From Siniperca chuatsi (Eukaryota > Chordata > Actinopteri > Centrarchiformes > Sinipercidae): a stretch of DNA of 64,000 nt. Position 1 is the stretch's first letter. Every line of letters starts with the position of its first letter. The stretch is from positions 11,383,675 through 11,447,674 of the forward strand of contig NC_058046.1 in NCBI RefSeq assembly GCF_020085105.1. Reading direction: 5' to 3'. The position numbers and the translations under genes are program-made. Positions 12,280 to 24,405 of the stretch are shown one piece after another. The notes beneath the pieces were generated by a model, which was not told where the DNA came from, did not search any database, and saw nothing but the letters and a program-made list of their open reading frames with translations.

Positions 12280-13942
12280 TGTAATTAGCTACACCTGTGC
12301 TTCCCTGCAATGAGAAGTCAGAATGTCTGCAGTTTAATGACCTAGCCTTCTTAATTAATTCTCACAAGTTTAGGGGCCAGAGTCTGCAAGCATTAAACAC
12401 AACATTTATTTAGACTCCACTGCTCAGCACTGCAATTATGGCCCAATGTTCTCTTTTATTAGTTAATCTGTTTCAGACTGGTATCAGAGAGACTAATTAG
12501 AATAACCTGGTGGACCTTGCAGCTGTGGGAGTACAGGCTCAGCAGGGTCTGTATCTCCAGCAGGTATTTTCTTGATTATAGTGCTGTTTGAAATTATCAA
12601 ATGCCCCACTACTCTTGTCTAAATCTAATAACCCAAGTTAGGGCTGCTTTGATGTTTCCACTTTTAAAAAATGTAAATAATGTTCCTTGCTGCAAGTAAT
12701 GTTTCTGATATGATGTCTTTGATTTTAAAATGGAGGGTAGATGGGCACTGAGAGTTATTGTTCACAATGGTATTGATCTTGAGTAAATATTTTATGTCCT
12801 GCTGAGCTATTGCCTTTCGTATATTTATCCCTTATCAAATCACTTTCAATAAAAGACAATACTTGACCCATATGGTGTCGGGTGTATGTTCAACAAAAGT
12901 AGCTGCAATCTCATCAACAAGATGAAACCCACAGATGTGATTTTCTGTCCTGTGTGTTTGCTGAGTAACAGCAGAGTGACAGACAGATTGAACTACTTTG
13001 AAAAACACACTTTCCATTGAAGATAAGAGCGTGACCCCCCCATATGCTTGTCAGCAGGATATTACAGGCTGTTGTATCACTGTCAAATCCCCATGATGAA
13101 TGAACTTCGATTCGTTATTCAGTTTGTTTAAGTTCCATACACTATTGGCAAACACACACATGTCCCTTGGTCAAATAATTTTCATGTTGCTTATCCAACC
13201 ATGAATAAGCACTTTTATAATCCAAAGGAGATTGTGGAGTGTGCACGAAACAAGCCAAGCAAGCAATGAGCTATTATAATACGATAAATTGGTTTCAGAC
13301 ACATGTGCTCATGAACAAACACAATAAAGTACAGTAAATGACAATAAATTACATTATTGACAGGATCTGATCCAGGATCTGATCCAGTGAAAAATGCTGT
13401 AGATAAAATCTCAGCTGCAGTCAGAGAGATTGTCTAGACTGTACAAAGTTTGGATTTTATGGCAGATTATTGTATGAATCAGACAGGCACTACAATACTA
13501 CAGCAATGAAGGAGTAGAAACTTCAAGGTTGAAGTTTCATGTTGTTTTCAAGTGCCATCTGGTGGCTGAACACTGAGCCCCTGATCATTTAACCCTTATG
13601 TAGTGTTTGGGTCAAAATTACTCATTTTTTTTTTTTTACTAAAAGAAAAAAATATACTAAATACTTAAGTCCTTCATCTGGTGTTGATTTGGTCAATTTG
13701 ACATTTGACATGACAATGGCATTGCGCGTGCTGTGCTCATTGGCGTGGCTTACTGGGACAGTTATTGGAATTGAGCCATCGTGGACGAAATTTCTTTCAC
13801 TTGTGCTTTTCCTGCTATGGCAATTCAAAATGTCTGCTGTGAAAAAGGCCTATTGCCTCAGCAGGCTGGTGGATTTTACCTTACTGCCTCTCCTAAATCT
13901 CTAATTAACCACGCACATATGTTAGATGGTGTTGGACATAAC
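12280..13942. other. Intergenic, no gene recognised
   Basis: AT-rich DNA without supported exons. A short tandem pair of the palindromic 12-mer AGGATCTGATCC lies around 13361-13385. A poly-T run follows 13625. No RNA gene was seen. Confidence 0.5.
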
Positions 13943-14103
13943 CAGTGGCAGAAGTATTCAGATCCTTTACTTTAGTAAAAGTACCACTACATTAATGTAG
14001 AAATACAAAATACTAATACTAAAATACAAAATCTTACAAGTAAAAGTACAGAAGTATTACCAGCTAAATGTACTTAAACTATCAAAATAAAAGTACTAAT
14101 TTT
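13943..14103 (+). repeat. Dispersed repeat of the CAGTGG-AGAAGTATTCAG type, copy 1
   Basis: It begins CAGTGGCAGAAGTATTCAGA and continues with several AAGTAAAAGTAC-like blocks. A second, inverted copy lies at about 34500-34660. I recognise this as a common percomorph interspersed repeat but cannot give its class. It has no coding capacity. Confidence 0.6.
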
Positions 14104-14224
14104 GTAGAAAAATGTCTCTTGTGACTGATATATTATGTTTTACATTATTAGATTGTCAATACTGATACATCAATTTGTAAGCAGCATTTTACTGTTGCAG
14201 TTGGTTGAGATGGACCAGATTTTA

Positions 14225-14765
14225 CAGTGGTGTGAAAAAGTGTTTGCCCCCTTCCTGATTTCTTATTTTTTTTCATGTTTGTTAAACTTAAATGTTTCAG
14301 ATCATCAAACAAATTTAAATATTAGTCAAAGATAAGACAAGACTAGACTACATCGTCTAGTCAAAGATAACACAAGTAAACACAAAATGTAGTTTTTAAA
14401 TGAAGGTTATTATTAAGGGAAAACAAAATCCAAAACTACATGGCCCTGTGTAAAATAGTGATTGCCCCCTAAACGTAATAGCTGTTTGGGCCACCCTTAG
14501 CTGCAACAACTGCAATCAAGCATTTGCGATAACTTGCAATGAGTCTTTTACAGTTATGTGGAGGAATTTTGGCCCGCTCATCTTTGCAGAATTGTTGTAA
14601 TTCAGCCACATTGGAGGGTTTTCGAGCATGAACTGCCTTTTTAAGGTCATGCCACAGCATCTCAATTGGATTCAGGTCAGGACTTTGACTAGGCCACTCC
14701 AAAGTCTTCATTTTGTTCTTCTTCAGCCATTCAGAGACCCCACAACAACATCCAAAGAACTGCAG
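14225..14765 (-). mobile_element. Decayed Tc1/mariner transposon with C-terminal transposase fragment
   Basis: The minus-strand frame 14711-14469 encodes about 80 residues typical of the Tc1 DDE transposase C-terminus. It includes the SPDLNPIE block carrying the last catalytic acidic residue, a W-x-LK segment and the terminal YRK-CL and KGG-YY pieces. The plus-strand left boundary next to TA at 14223-14224 reads CAGTGGTGTGAAAAAGTG, a plausible terminal inverted repeat. The N-terminal two thirds are absent in this orientation. A short piece at about 14738-14770 looks like an internal part of the same family in the opposite orientation, implying rearrangement. The element is non-functional. Confidence 0.75.
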
Positions 14766-14769
14766 GCCT

Positions 14770-15329
14770 ACTTACTTACAGTATGTATTTTTTTTAATTC
14801 TATATTAATTAAAAAATGGCAATTATGTCCAGGACAAACACCTTTAATGGATCCAAAAAGTGTTTAACACCCATGGGATAAGAGGATGGACATACAACAT
14901 ATAAAAAATACTGCATTAAATAATAATCTGTCAAATATTCTGTTAAAGCACTTAATTTTGCACAGCACATCAGCCATATTCTTAGCAAGCGATCCTGCAC
15001 CCAAACATCTATGTTCTGAATATGAAACACTCTTTTGTGTAAGGGGGAGATATCTCATCATTAACTCTGTTCTGCCATGGTCCGTTTTGTCAAATATTAA
15101 AAAAAAATGTTTTAATGACAGTGGTTTTCTATATGAAACAGAAAGAAATATCACAGAATATCCAATATTTGAAAATGTTTACTTTAAATATAAATCATCA
15201 TAGCAAAGGCTGTAGTATAATCTTTAATGTATCTAGTGTAGTCAGAAACACAGAAACATTTCAATTTTATTTTTAAGTTGTTGAAGTACAACTTACAATA
15301 TTTTAAAGAATCAAGGAACAATTAGGAGT
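14770..15329. other. Intergenic, no gene recognised
   Basis: AT-rich DNA with overlapping small open frames on both strands and no recognisable domain. No clear repeat boundary was identified. Confidence 0.45.
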
Positions 15330-15500
15330 TTCCAATTGACCTGACCTACATGTTTTTGGTGTGTGGGAGGAAACCGGATCACACAAGGAGAACATGCAAA
15401 CTCCACATGGAAAGAAGGCACTGATCAGAGAGGAACGTCAACAACTTCTTTCTTTGAGGCCACAGTGCTAAACACAGAGCTACCGTGCTGCCCATGAAGC
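15330..15500. mobile_element. LINE-like 3' tail fragment
   Basis: Contains GTGTGTGGGAGGAAACCGGA, then GAGAACATGCAAACTCCACA, and a terminal CTACCGTGCTGCCC. This ordered set of motifs is the widely dispersed fish repeat I associate with LINE (L2-like) tails. It lies against the left edge of the purine array. Family assignment is from memory and uncertain. Confidence 0.55.
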
Positions 15501-18500
15501 TGAAGGGGAAAGAGGGAGATGAAAAAGTGATGGTGGATAGGTAAGGAAGGCAGATATGGAAAAGAGGTGGATGTGTAATGGAAGTAATATGAAGTATATG
15601 AACAAGGGTAGAGAAGTAAAAGGAAGAAGAAATGAAAATCAAAGAAAAGAAGGGTACAGATGAAGATGACAAGGAAAAAGAAGCATAGATGGAAGGAAGG
15701 TTAAGAGGATGGTGGATGTAAAGAAAGGAAGATGAAAGACAGGAAAGGTGGAGGAAGGTAAAGGACAGGAGAGGTGGATGGTTAAAGGAAGGAAGATGAA
15801 GATGGAAGGAAGAAGGCCAATCTCCCATCCACCTAGAAAGGGTGGAAGTTGAAAGAGATGAAAGGAGGATGGAAGAGGGAGGAAGATAAAAGGTAAAGAA
15901 GGTGAAGAGGTAAAGGAAAGGAGATGAAGGAGAGGAGGGGAAAATGGTTGAGGGAGAGGAAGGGTGGAGGGGAGCAGAAGGAAGAGGATAGACAGGAAGA
16001 TATAAAGATGGGAGATGACCCTATCTCCCATGCAATAAGGGTAGTAGATAAAGAAATGAACGAATGAAAAGAAAGGAAGATGAAAGAGAGGAATGGTCAG
16101 TGGGTGAGGGAGAGATATAAAGGATAGAACTGATGGAGAAGTAAAGGAGAAGAATAAAGGACAGAAAGAAAGATAAAAAGGAGAGATTAGAGTACAAGAG
16201 AAGTAAAGGAGAGGATGACTGGTGGGGAGGAGGAAGAATATGATAGACAGGAAGATGAAGAGGGGAGGGGATGGGAGAGGGCCCTGCATCTCCTATCCAT
16301 GAAGGATAGAAAGGATGGAGAGGTAAAGAAAGGATGTTGAAAAGTATAAAAGTTGGAAGGGAGAAGGAGGGAGATGGAGAGGAAGTGTGGAGAGGTAAAG
16401 GAAGGACAATTAAGGACAGAGGTAGGGTGAATGGAGAGGGAGGGAGGGAGGTGAAAGATAGAAAAGGTGGAGGGTTAAAGAAAACAAGATGCAATATAAA
16501 AAAAGAAGAGGGAGGAAGATGAAGGCAATGGGAGAGAGAGGAAAGTTGAGATAAAGGGTGGAGAGGCAAAGAAATGACAAAAAATTAAACATAGGAAGGG
16601 TAGAGGGGAAACGAAGGAAGATAAAATACAGGATGATTAAGGTGAATGGGTGATGGAAAAGAAGGCTGGAGATGAAGGAGAGGAAGGGTGGAGAGGTAGA
16701 GGAAGGAAGATGTAGGAAAGAAAGGGTGGAGAGGATGAAATAAAATAAGTGTAATCACATAAAGTAGGAAAGATGAATGAAGGAAAGAGGGAGTGGAGAA
16801 GGAGAAAGATAAAGTACAGGAAGGGTGAAGAGGTAAAGGAAGGAAGATCAAATAAAACAGAAAGAGAGAAAGAACAGAGAGAGAGAGAAAGCAGGAGAGG
16901 AAGTTGGATGGATGAAAGCCTTCCTCCTCCCATCCATGAAAGAAAGAGAAGGGTGTAGAGGAAAAGGAAGAAAGAGAGAAAGAAAAGGAAGGAGAGAAAG
17001 TGTGGATGGAAGAGGGGGAGATGAAATATAAAGCAGTTGAAGCAGTAAAGGAAGAGGATGGAGGAGAGAAAAGTGAAGAGGGATAGGAAGGAAGATTAAA
17101 GAAAAGGAAGTAAATTGAAGGATATGAAGGGTGGATGGGTGGAAGGAGGAAAATGAAGGACCGAATGGGCGTAAAGAGTAAAAGAAAGGAGATCAAGGAT
17201 AGAATAGAGTAGATGAAAGATGGGGAAAAAGATGAAAGAGAGACAGAAAGATGAAGAAAGAAGGGAGAGGGACCTACCTCAGCACAGAAAGAAACATTAA
17301 GGATAGGAAGGGTGGAAGGAAGGGGGTAAAGAAAGACAAAGGGTGGAGAGGTACAAGAAGGAGGATGAAGTAGAGGAAGGGTGGATGGCAGAGAGAGCAA
17401 GAGGAAGATGGCTGGATGAGGGCCCTCCTTTCCTCATATAATTAAATGAAGGAAGATGAAAGGGAAAGCAAGGAAAATAAAGGAGAGGAAGGGTAGAGGA
17501 GAGACAGAGAGGAAGATTAAAGACAGGATGTGAACACAGATGTGAGAGGGAGATGAGCGATAGAAAGGTGTAGAGGAAAGCTGAAGGATAGAAAGGATGG
17601 AGAGGTAAAGGAAGGGAGATGAAAGGACAGGCGATGAAGTAGAGCAAGGTTGGATGGAAGAGGGAGGGAGTTTATGGATAGCATGGGTGAAGATGGAGGA
17701 AGGGAGAAGGATGAAGAATGGAGAGGAAAGGAAGGAAGATAGAGGGAAAGGATCTGGGCTATGAAAGAAAGGAAAGGGAGAGAAGTAAATTAAGGAAGAT
17801 GAAGGACAAAAAGAATAGAGAGGTGAAGGGAAGAAGATTGAAGGAGGTGAGGAGAAAGAGGAAAATTAAGGGGAGGAAGATCGTATGGCAGAGGGAGGAA
17901 GAAAAAGAAAGTGTAGAGGAAAGGAAAGGAGACAAAGGAAAGGAAGGATGGTGAGGTAAAGGATGAAATGAAAAGCAGACAAATGCTAAATGGGAGAGGG
18001 AGAAAGATGAAGAAGGGTGGGGGGGAGGAGGAGGAAGAGAAGGGATAGGAAGATAAAGAAGGATGTGAGAGGGTTACTACCTCGCATCCAAGAAGGCTGG
18101 AAAGGATAGAGAGGACATGGACGGAAGGTGGAAGGAAATGGAGGGAGCGCAAAAGGTGGAAAGGTAATGCAAGACAATTAGGAATAGGAAGGGTGGAGAT
18201 GTACAGGAAAGGAGGGGAAGAGGAGGAAGGGTGAGTAGGTGAAGGAGGGAGATCAAGGATAGAAAAGAGGGAGAGGTAGACGAGAAAGTAGAGAAATAGA
18301 AAGGAAGATGAAGGAAATGAAGGGTGGAGGGCACGTGGAAGGAAGGAAGATAGAGCAAGGGAGGAGAGGTAAAGGAAGAATATTAAGGAAGGGCAGAGAG
18401 GTGAAGAAAAGAAGATAAAAGCGGGAAGGTATTAGAAGAAAGATGGAAGGCAAAGTGAGGAGATGGGAGATAGGATATGAAGGACAGAAAGGATGGAGAG

Positions 18501-19310
18501 GAGAAAGATGAGGAATAGAAAGTAAGATAAATGGCTCTCACTCTCCCATCCATTTAGAAAGGGTGGAGAAGTACAAGATGAAAATAAAGGAGAGATGGGG
18601 CAGCGATGTACATGAAAGAAGATGAAAGAGAAGAAGGGTTGAGAGGAAAAGGAAGTTGAAAGAGATGACAAATGGGAGAGGGAGGAAGATGAAGGAGAGG
18701 AAAAGTCAATGGGAGCAAAAGGAGAAAGAGAGGAAGGGTGAATCACTAAAGGAAAGAGAATTAAGAAGGATGGGAGAGGGCCCTACATCTCCCATCCATG
18801 AAGGATAGAAAGGGTGGAGAGGCAAAGGAGGGAAGATTGAAGGAGGAAGGAAGGAAACAAAAGGAAAATGAAGGAGAGGAAGGGCAGAGATGTAAAACAG
18901 GGAGAATGAAGAATAGAAACAATGGAAAGAAACAGGGAAAAAGATGGAGGATAGATACAGTAGAGAGGAAAAAAGAAAGATGAAAGGGAAAGAAAAGAAA
19001 AGAAAGAAGATGGAGAGGAAAGGTGAGAAGGTACAGGAGGGAGGATGCAGGATAGAAAGGGTGGAGATGTAAAAAAATTGGAAATGACTGAGAGGAAGGA
19101 TAGAGATGTAAAGGATAGGAGATGAAGAACAGAAAGGATGGAGAGGAGAATGATGAGGGATAGAAAGGAAGATAAATGTCTCTCACTCTCCCATCCATTT
19201 AGAAAGGGTGGAGAAGTACAAGTTGAAGATGAGGTACAGGAGGGAGGGTGCAGGATAGAAAGGGTGGAGATGTAAAAAAACAAAAACAAAAGGAAATGAC
19301 AAAGAGGAGA
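15500..19310. repeat. 3.8-kb purine-rich degenerate minisatellite array
   Basis: For about 3.8 kb the + strand is overwhelmingly A and G. The basic unit is roughly 38 bp and resembles GGAAGGAAGATGAAGGAGAG followed by GAAGGGTGGAGAGGTAAA, with heavy drift. Every few hundred bases the purine run is broken by a block of the type CATCTCCCATCCATGAAGG (about 15822, 16023, 16287, 16922, 18077, 18540, 18785, 19185), giving a higher-order structure. All long minus-strand frames here are Ser/Pro/Leu/Phe low-complexity translations of the repeat and are not genes. Such asymmetric mirror-like tracts can form triplex DNA, but that is inference. Confidence 0.9.
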
Positions 19311-20728
19311 GATATATGAGATATGTAAATCTTACCTTGTTTCTTCTTCTGTGTCTGTTCTCTGTTAACTGGACACAGATTCTGAATGAAGAAACAGATG
19401 ACTGTACAGTAGCTGGTTGTAAATTTCCACTGAAGACAAGTGTTTCTCAGTCCAGGTTCTGAATCCAAGTGAGTGATCTGTGTAGAAGCTGAATCTTATA
19501 ATGAGGAGCAGTTTTTAAACTGTGTTTTGTCATTTTAGTTTTCTCTGCCAGTGGATAAAAAAAAACAACTACTCACCTATTTTTGTTTCCAAAGTCTACA
19601 TAACAATCTTGTCATTTGTAAAAACTATGAAAAGGCCATGTACAATAAATGACTCTTTGTTGAAACGGCAAATGAATGCTGTCACACTAAAGAACTTTCA
19701 AACGCACTAAAATACACTGTGGTCTTCCTGCTTACTAGCAGTTATATTGACAAAACCATGATGTACACAAGGCCATCACATATACTGAATGAAACAACGA
19801 AGTTCTCTCTTCTGCAGTTCATCATTTTGCACTCACTCAGCATGTTGTCTGCACACATCATCACCTGTGTTATGGACAGAACAGACCAGAGACACAGAGA
19901 AGATACTGAGATAATTTATTGGAACACAAGGAGTATGAATAGGTGAAGATGATAATAATAATGTCCTTTAAACTGAAAGTAGAGGAGCTCTGGGGTGATG
20001 TAGATTCACACAGGAGAGTAGAGTCACACGGGGCCGGGAGCTGAAGCGACACACACGGGAGACTGGAGAAGACAGAAGACAGGAGCCGGGATCGGGGTTC
20101 TGGGTACTAGTAGCCGTTTTGCGGCGACGTAGGTGAGTCCTTGGCGTTGAGGAGGCAGGATCTGGAGCTCTGTCCTTGTTTCAACGAGACCGGACACTGA
20201 CTGAGGTGAGGGATAGTGCTTTATAGGGGAGTGGAGTGCTGATAAGGTGCAGGTGTGTAATGAGTGACAGGTGATTGGAGTTAGTAATCGGGTGAGGGAG
20301 TGCGGTGTGTGTAGCGTAGTGGCTGGTGAGAACATGACAGGCTGTGACAACCTGCAAGCCATTATACAGTTTATTTGTTTATTAATATCTCGATTAGCTT
20401 CTGCATCGCAGCCGCTATTCTTCCTGGGGTCCACACCAACTTCGTCTGAATCTATCATGATCTAACAGATAAATATAATCATTTAACATAGAATGCCCAT
20501 GGAACCCTTACACACTTCTTCATTACTAAAGTTTCTTCTTAATGCTCTTTTAGCGATTTTTTATAACCATATATTATTCTGTTGTGTAATATGAGCTGGG
20601 AGTGAATTCCATTCTTGCATTGCTCTGTATATTACTGTACGTTGAACTGATGTGGTTTTGGTAACGTAAAAACATCCTCCAGCAGCGTGCCGGTATAAGT
20701 GTATCTGTACTAAAGGATAGTTTTTTGT
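19311..20728. other. Intergenic, possible transposon-derived segment
   Basis: No supported gene. Between about 19980 and 20340 the sequence becomes markedly richer in G and C than its surroundings, with GGGGCCGGGAG and GCCGTTTTGCGGCGACG. This suggests an inserted element such as an LTR fragment. I found no paired ends, so the class is unknown. Confidence 0.35.
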
Positions 20729-21600
20729 TAAAAAACAATCAATGGAGTCTTTGTTGTTATAACATTCCTAATGAAAACCATCAATGAATACAGCAATCTA
20801 TTTTTCACTTTAAACCAAAAGAGACATTCATGCACTTTAGTAACATTTGTTCTCAACCCACAAGAAAGAGCTATACGTGCCACTCTATTCTGGACCAGTT
20901 GCAATTTTCTCATATTACCTAATGAAGTATTGGACCAAACTACTGAGCAATAATCCAGGTGAGATAAATACAAAGCTTGAATAACTTGTTTGGTAGTTTG
21001 TTGTGTCAGATCTTTTGCACCTCTAGTTACCACTCTGTGTTTGTCCCATGATCATTTATTTTCCATGATAATGCCCAAAAGTGTGGCTTCTTCTACCTGC
21101 TTTATTAACATGTTATTTATACTGCAATCAAGCTTTGGTTTTGAACAGAATTATTACTATTACAACACTGGTTGTTTTAGAAATATTCAAAATAGGTTTA
21201 CTGATTTACTGTTGATCCAATCTACAACCTACTTCAACTCCCGATCTAGATTTGTATTTAAATCACTCTATATATTGTAGTTATCAGCATACATTGCGAT
21301 ATGTGCCTTTTTTAATACTAAAGGAAGATCATTAGTAAAAACTGTGTACAGGAGTGGCCCAAGACAACCTTCCTTGAGGCACTCCATGTCACATGTTTAA
21401 CATCTGAATAACTTCCATTACAGTACACCATTTGCCATTCACCATTAATTCATGATCAATGATGTCAAAAGCTGCAGAAAAATCAAGCAAAACTACTCCT
21501 ATAATTTTCATCTTTTCTATTTCCATAAACCACTCAACTCAACCATTTGAGTCAAAGCAGTGGCTGTCAAATATTTTTCTCTATATGCATGTTGGAAATT
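20729..21600 (-). mobile_element. Decayed non-LTR retrotransposon reverse transcriptase (LINE)
   Basis: Read on the minus strand, pieces of a reverse transcriptase appear in order. Near 21470-21520 is LLDFSAAFDIIDH (motif A). Near 21340-21390 is a GVPQG block followed, after a frameshift, by LGPLLYTVF-NDL. Near 21280 is YADN in place of the catalytic YADD/FADD. At 21033-20731 is the C-terminal segment with LSHLDYCSVVWSN and LQLVQNRVARIA. Stops and frameshifts separate the pieces, so it is a dead copy, probably of a CR1/L2/Rex-like clade. It does not belong to any neighbouring gene. Confidence 0.8.
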
Positions 21601-22894
21601 AGTGATTAAATTATAATTGAAAAAAATGAGATTGAATCTGTTCTTACACAATTATTTACATTGATCCTTAGCCAAACCAAACCAACAAATCAGGTGCCAA
21701 ACAGCACAGACTTATTTAGAGGTAGAACAGAAAACTTTGATTAAAGTAAAAGTAGCTTGTATTTCTGATTTGGATCCTGTCAAGCAATAACCACAAAAAA
21801 TATGATGCTAACATAGTATTTTATTGTAGAATCAAAGAATCGTCATTTTTTTATATGTTCTATGTCCATTTTCCCTGTCGGTGACACTGCCCTAAAAGAG
21901 AACAAGAGATTAAATGTGTTGAAATGAATTTAAACTTTATCAGAACCATGAGGTAAAGCCTCTGGCAGTCTTGACAGTTTGACAGATGCGTCAACAGAAT
22001 AAGTAAACAGAATTACAAATGAGCAAAACTTACGAGAAATCCTTTCATTCTGTAAATTTTGGCAAGAGGTGATTCCTCTGCACAACCCAAAACACTGCAG
22101 GGTGTGTCAACGTGTGGAAAGCCATCAACTATCTGTGGAAGAAAAAAACATCACAATGAATATGTGCAAAAGGAAAGAGGAGCAACCAATGCTTAAGAAA
22201 AGTGTGAGGAACCATGAGACTGATGAATGCTTACATTGCCCAGAGTGTCTGAAAGGCTGTCCAGTTCCCTCTTCCCTCCTGGGCTCAGTCCATATGACCA
22301 GTGCTGGCAGCAGCCCTGTGTCACTGTCCCCACAAGTAGCAGCCACAGTGCCAAGGTTTTTGTAGACATTCTGAGGGGGGAAAAGCTTCATATTGCACAT
22401 ATAAGCACATTACTGATCTTTTTTAAAATTTCTTTAGTTTAACCCCAAATATTGTCAGTTCTCAGCCCTAACTGACACTGCTCAGATTTACAGTATTTAG
22501 CCCATCACTGAATTGTTTTTACCTTCTGTGCATCAGGCAGGCAGGCCTCTCTGATTTGTTCTTGTCTGCTGTCCTTTGTGAAACCTGCTACACACTATTT
22601 GCCAAGGTTTATATAAGCCTATGCTGCTTCCCTTCCTCTTAGCCCAACACTACACAACAGGGGGTGACAAAGTGGGATTAAGCAACACTTACTGGCGACC
22701 CACAGAGTTGTTTAAAAGATTACACTCGGTGTGTGTCATTTTTGCCCTTACACAAAAAGAACAAGTTACATGGGACAAGCTTTGGCCACAAAGTATCAAC
22801 TGTTTTCAGCTATTTCCAGTGAACGAACAAAAACACTTATTCATTCACAACTGAGACACAATAAATGATTAAAAATCAAATGACAAAGACTTTC
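21601..22894. other. Intergenic, no gene recognised
   Basis: Short open frames only. It lies downstream of the inferred polyadenylation site of kctd9, which is on the minus strand. No structure is noted beyond a short G run near 22374. Confidence 0.4.
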
Positions 22895-24405
22895 TTCTTC
22901 TTCATAGCAGTTTATTTATAACAGTCATTCGTGGAAATATGTTTCCACGGTCGAGTGCAATAATAATAGATAGGGAGACCTACACCACTCCCCGTCTCAA
23001 ACACAAACCAACCATTGCCCCATATTGCATTCAGTGAGATGTATTATAATAAATAACCATAACTCTTCCATTGATTTTCACGCTCAAGGTGAAATACACA
23101 ACATGCCTTCATCATTCATCCTCACAGGCCAGGTACCTACTATTGAACTGAGTGAATAGTATTGCATCAGAGCAGCTTTGAGCTACAGCTAGAGAAACTT
23201 CACCAGTCCAAGACGAGTATAGCTCTTCACACATGCAAACAGACACTGTGCAGTAGAGAACTGAAGTGAGATCCTTGACAAAAAAGCTGACAACATCTGC
23301 CTACTCTGATAATGAGTTTTTTTGTGTGTGGAAGTTTTGGAAACACTGGATTTGATTTACATATGATTACAAGCACCAAACAGTTTTTGGTGAAAAGGTA
23401 TAACATGTTACAAGTTAACATACACTTGTGCAAATAAGTTCAAAGCATGATTAAGTGATATACATCGATACATGGAGTATGTTTCCAGGCAAACCCACTT
23501 TGACAACATGAACAATGTGAAAATGTCTTTCTTTTAAAGCACACCAAGTTGGATTATTTTCTCATAATGGGAATCTGAAGAATAATGAATCACATATACA
23601 TTACAATAAGCAGAGCCACAGTCAAATGCATGCAATTGTGGATCACTCGCACACCGGATTAAAAAAAGAGGTAGATTCACTGAACGCAAAACAAGTGAAA
23701 GCTTTTTAAGAACAAAATATTTAAAAGTAGGAAACGAGAAACCTCACAGCTATAAACCATGTATTGCATACCCAAGCTGTGTTTAAAACTAGCCTGTCGC
23801 ATAGTTTTATGGTGCACTAACAGCACTTTTAGCCTTTCAGACTGTGCTATTGTTATGGCTTTGGCTTGCATTGCTTCCTTTATAATATGTTGAATCCAGC
23901 AAAATTAAGTTACATACTTAAAGAGGAATATATAACGACACAGTTATTGTGTCCGCTTCTATTTCTGCTACAGCAGCATTCAGTGAAGCTCAGTGCTCTG
24001 AACTTTACTGCACACAGATAATTGATAAATGATTTTGACTCCCATTAACATGTCAAGTAATATAAAGTGAATATAAATTATGTAAAGCATTAAACGAGTA
24101 TAGTCATTGGATTGCATCCAGACACATCTACATACACTAGGAACGTTATTCTGTTTTGGTGATATATGCAGCTGAAAACATCCTACCATACAAACATACA
24201 TAGACAACCCTGAATAAATTCTAGTGCAAGATTTAAAGCTAACATAATATAGGTGGAATGCCAGGGATGTGCATACAACTACCTGTACTGCAGGCAGGTA
24301 AAGAGGGATTAAAAGTAGGGAATATACTGTAGGAGAGGCTGGAGGAAAAGAACAACAAAGAAGCCAGCTGTGGCCCACACCGGATTTGTAGGTGTGTGTG
24401 CTGAG
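22895..24405 (-). other. kctd9: Probable 3' UTR of kctd9
   Basis: After the kctd9 stop codon (24408-24406 on the minus strand) there is about 1.5 kb without coding potential. A minus-strand AATAAA lies at 22911-22916 (TTTATT on the + strand). The 3' end is inferred from this signal; earlier sites could be used. Confidence 0.4.

Noticed and set aside
15379-19289. Many long minus-strand open frames (up to 271 codons) rich in Ser, Pro, Leu and Phe
   Set aside because: They are translations of the purine array read on its pyrimidine strand, overlap in several frames and show no domain or splice structure.
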